Assembly: GCF_034702125.1 (NCBI RefSeq)
Contig: NC_085878.1
Span: 15,215,240-15,279,239, forward strand
Direction: 5' to 3'
Source of the DNA: Engraulis encrasicolus
Lineage: Eukaryota > Chordata > Actinopteri > Clupeiformes > Engraulidae
DNA: 64,000 nt
The notes beneath the pieces are model-generated. The model was not told where the DNA came from, did not search any database, and saw nothing but the letters and a program-made list of their open reading frames with translations. Below are positions 54,851-64,000 of the stretch, one piece after another (the first letter of the stretch is position 1; each line of letters begins with the position of its first letter). The translations under genes and the position numbers were made by a program.

Positions 54851-54858
54851 TTGTGCAA
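54851..54858 (-). promoter_or_regulatory. C/EBP-like site, haptoglobin promoter
   Basis: TTGCACAA on the gene strand, a good match to the C/EBP pattern TTGCNNAA, located between the TATA box and the start codon. C/EBP factors drive mammalian haptoglobin; use here is inferred. Confidence 0.45.
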
Positions 54859-54866
54859 CATGTGAC

Positions 54867-54874
54867 ATTTTATA
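54867..54874 (-). promoter_or_regulatory. TATA box of haptoglobin
   Basis: TATAAAAT on the gene strand, 84 nt upstream of the ATG. Transcription would start near 54840, leaving a 5' UTR of about 60 nt. The ATG has A at -3 and G at +4. Confidence 0.75.
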
Positions 54875-54923
54875 CTCGGTGATTGTTTACTCTTTTTTTC
54901 AGAATTCCTCTGACTGTTGTCAT

Positions 54924-54930
54924 CTGGGAA
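54924..54930 (+). promoter_or_regulatory. IL-6 response-type motif CTGGGAA
   Basis: Exact CTGGGAA, the classical acute-phase type II (IL-6/STAT3) element, about 50 bp upstream of the haptoglobin TATA box. It is a 7-mer, so the position gives the support rather than the match itself. Confidence 0.45.
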
Positions 54931-56450
54931 AGTCTGCACGTCTGTCTGTGCCAGGACTTGTACTGCTGGAGTTGCCCAAACTCAGTGTGAGCGTGCCAGA
55001 GGTAATGGAAGAGAGGCGGGAGGAACAGAGAGAAGAGATAGAGCCAAAAATGTGTTTCATTTAAGCTGAAACCAGCAGATTTACTTGTATGAGACTGTTT
55101 GATACAGCACTGTCCAACTAAATCCATTTGCACCTATACAAATGTCATTTCTTGTCGTTACTTGCAAAAAAAGTGACTATTTCATGACAGTCGTTGAGAG
55201 TGCCCTGTCACAACAAACAGGGAAGGAACAGAGGTGAGAGGTAAGAACTGCTGAATTGGCCGTCACACTAAGTTCCCTTTAAAGCAACATTTAAATTTAT
55301 GACCTGTTTTTTTTACCAGGTTGAAACAGGGAAAGGTCAACCTGTGAGGGGTAAATACGTAGGTCAGGGCTGCCAGTTTACAATAAATTGAAGACGGGAA
55401 ATACTGATCTTGTGCAACACCTCTACATTGGTTCCAAGAGTCCTGACTTCACTTGTTTACTGTTCCCACCAACCTGATTACTGCCTCACTGCAGCAAATG
55501 ACTCAACAATGAGAATGTATTTTGATAGTTGGTTTGTTATCACAGGTATTAACCCCATAATGCACGCCGTTCCACTAGCAGATCACTGTAACAGTCATTG
55601 AAAAGTTAACTACCATAGTACTACACTACTATGACATAATACAGTTGCCTGGCACTTGCCCAACTTGTAGTTCTGCACAGCTTCATGAGCTCCACTACTA
55701 GAGCTCAAACACACAGAGGTCTGGTGGGAACCAGGCGAATAGCACAGGGCCTTTAGTAATACACTACAACTTATTCATTGGCATTCTGGTAACAGCGAAT
55801 TTATAATGCCATGTCTTAACGGGTTAGTAGATATGCAGCTTGAGGGATAATAACATTGGGCCCACTTACCCAAATACATAATGACAAAAGCAGATTTTCA
55901 ATTACAGTCATCTGGGCATGACTCCTGGAAAAAAGGTAACCAGCTATACTGAGCAATCTAAAACTGTCTGAGGATGTTCAGCTCTGACGGTGGCAAATGC
56001 AAAAGACAGTTATGTAAAAGACAGTAATGGGAAGAGAAAATAACACCAGCACTTGTGTTCTTCCTGTTTGACAGTCATTTGCTCGCTCGGGGGGCAAGTA
56101 CAAAATGCAGCCCAGAGTCAAAACACTGGCACAGTAATGATGGCTTTGCTTGCTGTAATGCGCCGCTTGTTGACACTGTGTAGGTCAGACAGGGACGTAA
56201 CAGCGAACTGTAGGCCCTATGTACAATCAGCTCCAAAGGACCCCTCCAGCCATATATATGACATAAATCAGACACTGTGTGGGCCCCCTATATACACAGG
56301 GCCCTGGTGACTCAGTCACACTTTACCCTCCTGTATGACACCCCTGGGGTCAGGGTAGTATATGGAAGCATATGCAGCATAGTACAGGCTTTAGTCTGAG
56401 CAAAGATTTGCCAAAGACAGACTGCTTACTATAATGTGTATAACCAATTG

Positions 56451-56451
<1 letters not shown>
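54931..56451. other. No gene; haptoglobin upstream region
   Basis: No coding signal recognised. Farther upstream control elements for haptoglobin may lie here but cannot be shown. Confidence 0.5.

Positions 56452-56544
<93 letters not shown>
56452..56544. repeat. (GATA)n microsatellite, left of LINE
   Basis: About 23 perfect GATA units ending at the truncated 5' end of the LINE fragment. Confidence 0.98.
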
Positions 56545-57447
56545 TGTCATCAAATATGCTGATGACACTACCATCCTGGGGCTCATTAAAGAAGGGGACG
56601 AGTCAGGATACAGGTCTGTTGTGAATTACATCATTGACTATGGGGAGACAAATGACCTCATCCTCAACACAGACAAGACGAGGGAAATTATAGTGGACTT
56701 TAGAAAACATCCTCCACCCCTACAGCCTCTGCACATTAAAGGGACAGAGGTGGTGAGGGCAGAAAGTCATAAATTCCTAGGCATGCAAGTAACATCAAAC
56801 CTGAGCTGGAGTCTGAACACCACATCCATCGTGAAAAAAGCCCAGCAAAGGCTGTACTTTATTAGGATGCTTAGGAAGGCTGGACTGAACTACCGCCCTC
56901 TTACCCAGGCCTACAGAGGACTTGTAGAGAGCATCCTCACAACAGGCATCACTGTCTGGTATGGCAACATCACTCAGGCTGAAAGGAAGTCTTTGCAACG
57001 AATAATCAAGACTGCAGAGAGGATTATAGGCACAGCACTTCCCTCCATGGACTCCATATATGTGCAGCGCAGCCATAGGAGAGCAGAGAGAATCATTAAA
57101 GACCCACTCCATCCAGCTAACTCTCTGCTCAAACACAAGAACTGCACATACAAACTGAGACACAGTAGAGCGGACAGCATTCCTACCAGAAAGGCAAGGT
57201 TTTTCAACAGTTTCTTCCCAGCAACAGTGAGACTGATGGCAAAAAAGAACATTTGATCCACCTTTTTTTATTATTATTTTGACCTCTTTGATTTTTATCA
57301 CTTTTTAATGTATTTTGTCTTCCTATTTTTCTATTTAATTCTATTTATTGACTCAGAGGTGCTGCACAAGAGTTCCTATGTGCCTGGACTACTAGTTTAT
57401 GCACAAATGGCAAATAAAGTACTTTGAACTTTGAACTTTGAACTTTG
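56545..57447 (+). mobile_element. 5'-truncated LINE (L2/Rex1-like)
   Basis: Begins within the reverse-transcriptase catalytic motif and ends with AATAAAGTACTTTGAACTTT and (ACTTTGA)n tail repeats at 57410-57447. GATA repeats lie on both sides. Confidence 0.88.
56546..57256 (+). pseudogene. LINE reverse transcriptase C-terminal part, open frame
   Basis: From the first base the frame reads VIKYADDTTILGLI, with the YADD catalytic box, then NTDKTREIIVDFRK, HKFLGMQVTSNLSW, IVKKAQQRLYFIRMLRK and ITVWYGN, and ends ...NSFFPATVRLM to TGA at 57254-57256. There is no stop or frameshift over 236 codons, so it is young, but it lacks the endonuclease and the first half of the reverse transcriptase and cannot act alone. 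Confidence 0.88.
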
Positions 57448-57530
<83 letters not shown>

Positions 57531-57582
57531 ATGAATGAATGAATGAATGAATGAATGAATGAATGAATGAATGAATGAATGA
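57448..57582. repeat. (GATA)n then (GAAT)n
   Basis: About 20 GATA units to 57529, directly followed by about 13 GAAT/ATGA units. Confidence 0.98.
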
Positions 57583-59162
57583 ACCAACAAACTGTCTCCC
57601 TGGATACTTAACTTACAGTAAATGTCTCACTACATGACTGTGTTGTGTAAAATAAGCCACTGAATGCACAGCTCTTGTGGGAGCCAGCACTTACAGGATC
57701 TGGGTAACTGTGAAGACACATTTGTTCGATCATGCTGGGGTGCCAACGCATGTATTGGGTTTGGTGTGGAAAATAGCTTTTTTGGGAATAGCTGTTTCTT
57801 TACAGAAGAGCTGAATTCTCGTCTCCAACTAACATCGATCCTCCCTTTTTCAACATGGCTATCTCAATGAGAGGCGTAATCAATTCCAGCACATTCTGTG
57901 GAACTCACCCTAATTCTGCTTCCCCGTAGGAGGCTGTGCAATGTCACTAATTCATTTGCACACCATGGCAGCAGCACATCTCACCCTCTAAAAACGAATC
58001 TATCAGTGAGTGAAAATATATTTTTTGTTTTCATTTGGCCAAGCCTGGGCTTACATTCAAGTCCAGTGAACATGACCCTGCTGGCATATTGTCAAGTGAC
58101 CTTGGGAAAGTAGAGACCTGTGGGGACTATGATTACAGATGAGCAAAAGGGCCTCTGGGCTGCCTCTTGCGAAAGCAGTGTTGTGCTTTCAGCCTCGACG
58201 TGGAGAAAATCTCTCTGCGTATTGAGTAGTACGTACAGTACCGTAGCCTACACACTGTTACATAAAGGTAACGTAAGTGAAGGAATGACAGCGCCTGACA
58301 AGTGGCTTCAAGAAGGTTATTGTCTAAATGCCATCATCTGTCAGAATCACATAAGTGCTCTTTATGTAGACACTTTAAGCTGAAAAAAAAAGATTGAATG
58401 CTTTCAACCCACACACATGCAAAACATGATGTGCCAATAACCAACAGGTCCATACCTATATCACGTACAGAGCCGAGGCTCGATATGAGTTAATGGGCAA
58501 GAGATTGATTGGCTGGCCAACCGACCGACCAACCAACACTCTGAGGAATAGGAGCCCGCCCATAAAACTACTTGTTTTCCTCCATGTTTACTCCACCTGC
58601 TGTATATAGTGGCTAATAAATATGCCTGACAACTGGCAGTGATTGATTGGCACCGCACGACCAGCGGGTGGAGCGTTCGGACGGAGGGGAAAACATGCAG
58701 TTTCAAGGGTGGACCACAGGTGCTGACAGGGTCTATGAGAGTGTGAGAGTGAAAAAAAGAAGGAGAAAAAGTGTGTCAAGGCTGGCCGTGTCAATTAAGT
58801 GGAAAGGAGTGGCCAAGGCCGAAGGCAGATTGCTCCTCGGGGGAGACGGGGAGTATATATAGTGGTGTGAACGATAGATGAATGTGATGGGCAGGATGGC
58901 AATAGCCTAGGAGTTGAAAATGAGATCTGGGCAGCGAGGAAGGAGAATACTTCGGCTCAGCTGCTTGTGGCTTGTGCGTTGGCTGGTTGCTTGTGTAAGA
59001 CCTGGATGAGCTAAAGCTCCGTGGTTAGTCCTTTGTCAAACTTTCTTCTGTGCAGTGCAGTGATGACTACATGTCCCCAAGGCCGGGATTTCAGTATGGC
59101 AACATAGTCAATGGCTTGAATGTATCAGCACAACCTACACAGAGAGCATACATCGCATATGC
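57583..59162. other. No gene recognised
   Basis: Two TATA-like strings (TATATAGT near 58603, GTATATATAG near 58852) followed by GC-balanced sequence could be promoter-like on the plus strand, but no coding exon follows within view. Confidence 0.4.
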
Positions 59163-59253
59163 ACAGGCACACACACACACACAGGCACACACACAAGCAC
59201 ACACAAGCACGCACACGCACACGCACACGCACACGCACACGCACACACACGCA
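59163..59253. repeat. (CA)n/(CACG)n repeat
   Basis: CA units with GCACACG variants. Confidence 0.95.
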
Positions 59254-59392
59254 CCGGTATGTTCTGGTTCATTAAGCTCAGATCAGAAAGATACATTAAA
59301 AGGAGGCCGTCATAAAGTAAATGCATTTTTTTATGAGATTGACAACACGCACACACACACATTGAACAATCAGAATTACATAAAAGGGATAG

Positions 59393-59443
59393 ACACACAC
59401 ACACACACCCACATACATGCACACACGTACAGAATTACATAAA

Positions 59444-59524
<81 letters not shown>

Positions 59525-59529
59525 CACAC
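59393..59529. repeat. Compound (CA)n repeats
   Basis: A short CA tract, the sequence GAATTACATAAAAGGGA (also present just before it at 59372-59390), then a long CA tract. The shared lead-in shows a small tandem duplication. Confidence 0.95.
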
Positions 59530-62500
59530 GAGTGTGACAGTCAAGAGTGCACAAAAACATTTAAAAAAAAATGTGTGTCTTTGTTCTCCTTTGGGGGTTA
59601 TTTAAGACACGCCAGAAAAGGAATTAATTTATGACTTCGTCAAATATGTGAGTGTTTGTGAAATGACACACTGACAGATACTGACTCACCACTCGCTTCA
59701 CACAATAATGAATGCTGCTAATGGAATTAGCATTGAAGTTATGAATTGAATGCTGCCCCATTTATCCAGAGCTAGTTATTTTTATACAGGGTACAGCTTA
59801 CAATTAGAACATAATGCAAAAAAAAGAACATTTTTCGTCACTCATTTCAGAATGTGAAACTCAAAATATTGTATAGATTCATTATGAGAAGAGTGAAATA
59901 AGGCAGGTCACCTCCATGAAACACCAATGTTGTAATCCAAGCAAAAGGAGGCCCAACCAGGATTGAATTGAACGGAAAAATCAGGCCGGGCATTTTAGCC
60001 AAGACCGGTTCACCAGGCATTGAGAGAGACAACGATGTCTTTGACAAGGCTTCTTTTGACCATGGCAGCCAAAGTGCGTTATTAATAATTCACTTATCAC
60101 AAAGAGGCCTGCTGTAGTAGCGGCATGAGGACTGATACCACTGAGGGGACTGACAGGCCAAAATCATCCACAGTCCACTGGGCAAATGCCCTGTATGCCA
60201 TATGGCCAATTCAGCCATGGGCCCAACAATGCATCACACAAGAAAGTAAATGTACAGAATTAAGAAGACCTTTCAGATGATTATTATAATGTTCGGTAAT
60301 ATTCACATTTTCTGAGGCATTGATTTTCTCATTTCATTGTCAATCAGCTAAAAATCAGTTCAAAAAATCAAATGTTAAAGAAATGAAGGCTTGGCATTTT
60401 GAGTTAGGTTACGTATTATTATATTTACGTATTATTATTCATTAGTTCACTCTCTGATATTTGGATTAAGAATGTATGCATACATCTTCGTTCTCACTGG
60501 AAAACGGACTTCTTGTGATCATGCCGTGGCTGTCCACGCGGTGGACCGATCATCAAAGTGCTTCATGGGGTCCGCAGGGACCACTGCACTCAAGAAGCTG
60601 AGATAAATTGTGTGGCGTATTGGGCAAGGTCGCTGGCCGTGGTGCTGAAGTACTACCACGGCTGACAAATGTCTATGCAGTAAACATTCTCGAGCTCAGG
60701 AGTACGGAGTGCCACTGAGAGCTCGGGCAGTATCTACACCCGCAGATATATGCAAACTCTGAGCCGACACCCCCCGGTGGATGATGGTTGGAGAGCAATG
60801 GAGTGAGGTGAACTGGAGAGGAAGCTAGGGCAAGACTCTTGACGAATGGATTGAACAGCGGCGTAAGGGAGGTGAACGGGGAGGTGGTGGGTGGGAGCGA
60901 GAAAGAACATTTCTGACTGAAGACAGGTGAGTGGAGAATAAATGCTGGATAGTTAATTAAGGGGCGTTCCAAATTTCCGGTGCACTGAAATTCCACTGAA
61001 TGACGGCAGAGCGGAGAGTGAGATGCAGCTGGCTAAATAGGCGTGCCTATCTTTCGCGCTGAATTCAGACGATTGATAGTTGAGCGGAGAATAGAATGCA
61101 GGTGGTAGGCATGCCAAATTTCATAACGCTTCTCCCAAACTTTTGTTTTAACAAAACATGCATTTAATACATGGTCTGCACAAAAATGTATTTTTTTTTT
61201 TACAATTTTGGTAACCTCCAGGTCGGGAACCACTGTGTTCGAGTACATAATAAGTCACTGAATGAAAACAGCTGAAGATTGACGTCAGTAGCCAAAGCTA
61301 TGACACACATCAATGACTTGAAAAAACTGAAAGAAAAGTCCGCGACACCAAGCTCCCGTTGCTCTTTTTTTAATGTGCATAACACATCAATGACTTGACT
61401 TCATGAGTAACACTCTCTGGCACTCCATCTCAGTAGCTCCACACACTCTGCTATCTTTCCACCTGCACACCTTACCCCTGAGGCATGTATGACCACATGC
61501 CACACACCACATTTCTCTCACCCTTTTTAATATATTTTATTATATATATTTTATTATTTCTGAAACTAGTTTTCTTAATGCAAGTCGGGTACTTGCAAGA
61601 AAATCAATAATCACAAAACATAAACATACATATACATCGACATCACACACACTACAACCGGACTGATACACGATATGCAAAGGGTGAAATTCTCACTTTA
61701 AAAAAAATGGAAAAAATATATGATGAATTCAGGTAAATTGGGCCACTTTTTCGCAACCGTTTTTGCCCACAGCAGGCTCTCAGGGCACGTGCCCCTCAAC
61801 TTATGCGGTAATTAGCCTCAGGGGCTGCTGGGAGAGTGCTATTCGGTATGGAGGGACAGCGTACTCTAATCATACCAGAGAGATGGACTCCCTCCCTCCC
61901 TCCCATCCGCACTCATTTACTTGCTGCCTTCCCTACACACAGCATCACAGTGCAGCGCAGCACAGATGGGGGATGCTGCCAGAATGTGAATCATCGCTCC
62001 CGGCAATATTGCAACCAGATATGACTCCTAGTAGCGTGTCACTGTTCACATATGGTTCTCACCATCTAAAGTTTAATTAGAGAAACTCTCGCATAATTTC
62101 ATGGGGTAAGATCGCTTGTAAATTATAATTAAATTGTAATCTGTCCTGTAAGGTTGTTCGCTCCATGGATAGCTACATGTATCTCATATACAGTACTGAC
62201 ATGTACTGGTTTGATGTAGGGTAAGTGCTATACCATTCAAATAAGAAGGCTTGTACAGATTACGTCGAAGGTTGAGGAGCCAATCTAAAATATAATATGT
62301 GGAACTAATTTAGGGATTTGAGCACCTTCCCTTTTTCTAGGCCACATGATAACTTTTCTTCACGTTTTGCATTTCAGTTGTGAACCGTCTTGGACATAGT
62401 ACATAAAAAAAAAGATTGTGGGGGGAGCTTCAAAAAGCATCTTTGAAAAAGCTTGTTGTGGCTGTGGCTGTGAGGTGTGGTGTCTCAAGCGGTACCCATC

Positions 62501-64000
62501 CTTAGACAGCATGTCTCATTACTATTTCATCACCCCCTCTGCTCAACGCCCCACCACCACCACCACCACCACCACCGCCACCACATCTCTACCCTCAGTG
62601 TTCTTGAGTCAATGATTTATAAAGTTGTCTGTGGTTTCCATTATAGTAAAAGGGCATGGTGCAACATTTGTTCTGTTCACACAAACAAGTCCTTCTTGTA
62701 CCTGGTACCTGTACAACCGTAAGGACTTCCCAAAATAGCGACAGGCAGAGGTAGCTTATACGAAATCTCAGCAGTCCAAGCCACTTTCATGGTGAAAGAA
62801 AATTTGGTTTCTCTTATCTGAGACAGACTGTCCAAGAGGACCCCACTTGGACTCCTATACCTGCTTAAGCCCGTGAAAATAATGATTTCTCTTCAGAGAA
62901 GACATGTGTCAGGTGAGAAATGAGATGGTGTGTGCAGTGCACATCAGGAGTCGAAGGAGAGAGCCCTGATACTGTATATCCACCTACAGCATCGACCCGA
63001 AGTCTGTTTGCACTTTCACTTCATGCCTGTATCTAAGGACCTAAGGATCTAAGGAACTGGTGAATAATACAACTCCTCCCCACCTCTCCATCTCTTTAAT
63101 TCATGAAGTCATGATACTGTATGTTCACACAGACAGCATGTTAATTCGACTTAAAATGTCCTGAGAGAAACAACATAACAACTGACTCATGCTGTCCTTA
63201 GCGAAGAAAGACATTTGAATGGTGCACATCTGGCAGCTGTGTGATTGCACACCATGCACGAAGATGTGTTATTACTCAGAAGGTGCAAATAATGACCAAA
63301 CTATTTAGGGATTTGGGGACTATAAGGTATATTAGACTGGTCTACACAGTAACAGATACAGAACGGAAGGAAAAGAAAAAGAGGGGAAATGACAATAAGA
63401 GAGAAGATGTTCAGTGCTTGGACAGAATATGATGAGCGAAGAGGTGTTGTATATTTCCTTCCCTTGAGGGGTGACTATTTGACTTTGATCGAGGAGGAAA
63501 GCATTTCTAAAAGAGGGCAAATGTTAAAGACAACGTCAAGACATTTATTTGGCTTCTCCAAGCCCGCAAGCCTCCAATCTTTTCTACTTCCATCATATTT
63601 CATGTTGGAAGGCTTTCAAAGTCTCAGACTTCTCATCAAAGGCTCGCTGCTACAGGCTGTGACTACAAATCGCAGCCACAAAACAAGAATCGGTATCTCC
63701 AAACCCAAAACAAGTATAAGTGTGTAACCATAGCACTCTCCAAGTTTTTTTTTTTAACTCTTTCTCTTACTCTTCATTATTATTCAAATGAGCATCCCTG
63801 CTGACCCCCTTATTCATGGATCAGCAGCTTGCGGTTTGGAGTCAGGTCAGCCATGACTTTACACCATGTATTAGCTGCAATTAGTATCCAAACAGGATAT
63901 GGAGATATTAATCCACTCTTTTACTTCCTGTATAGTTGACTATGGCAATACCCTACTTACTGTATAGGCCTTCCCCAAAAGTCACTCAGGCAGGTGAAAC
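59530..64000. other. No gene recognised (right edge)
   Basis: No exon with family similarity on either strand. Contains a CAC/CCA run at 62551-62583 and a fragment (about 61726-61755) of the repeat that makes the element at 22877-23759. Confidence 0.5.

Noticed and set aside
58600..58865. TATA-like strings as a possible promoter
   Set aside because: No coding exon or conserved motif follows on either strand within view.
60490..60665. GC-richer block suspected to be a small RNA gene or 5S-like sequence
   Set aside because: No match to 5S, tRNA or snRNA hallmarks when read on both strands.

Overview
This window reads as nuclear DNA of a ray-finned (teleost) fish. The basis is three spliced vertebrate genes, Tc1/mariner elements, tRNA-derived SINEs, hAT- and Harbinger-type MITEs, L2/Rex1-like LINEs, a gypsy-like LTR element, and very long (CA)n, (GA)n and (GATA)n microsatellites. 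The species cannot be named from what is visible.

Three host genes are supported by homology, splice sites and phase. (1) A membrane dipeptidase (dpep1-like) lies on the minus strand, 6361 down to 3806. Only its first four coding exons are visible; the rest would lie off the left edge. A decayed copy of the end of exon 4 sits about 150 bp further along. (2) A complete six-exon cytosolic sulfotransferase (SULT2-like, 322 aa) lies on the plus strand, 13101-16305, with an unusual C-terminal tail. (3) A complete four-exon haptoglobin gene (310 aa) lies on the minus strand, 54782 down to 51066. Its first coding exon is only 8 nt. It has a TATA box, C/EBP-like and IL-6-type (CTGGGAA) motifs and a poly(A) signal. 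The protein has a protease fold whose catalytic His and Ser are replaced, and a very short alpha chain without a CCP domain.

The rest is dominated by mobile DNA. At 9.2-10.5 kb and 26.5-28.1 kb are two large foldback elements made of head-to-head copies of Tc1-like 3' halves. At 18.6-22.7 kb is a long inverted-repeat element with arms of about 550 bp; it encloses a 542-bp element with paired 154-bp terminal repeats, a tRNA-Leu-like primer site and a purine tract (TRIM-like), followed by a hammerhead-like motif. At 30.3-33.6 kb is a decayed but nearly full-length LINE. At 38.1-43.0 kb a Tc1 transposon has been split by a 3.3-kb LTR retrotransposon that carries only a gag-like ORF. At 56.5-57.4 kb a 5'-truncated LINE with an open reading frame sits inside a (GATA)n array. 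At 47.7-50.6 kb are three hAT-like elements, and two 208-bp hAT MITEs of one family, each with a perfect 8-bp target duplication, lie at 16.7 and 36.2 kb.

The three host genes have no evident joint pathway. They are separate vertebrate genes: brush-border peptide and leukotriene hydrolysis, cytosolic sulfonation, and plasma haemoglobin capture. No CRISPR array, canonical tRNA or rRNA gene was seen. The most unusual items are the TRIM-like element with pol III box-like motifs in its terminal repeats, the gag-only LTR element, and the recurrent Tc1 foldbacks.
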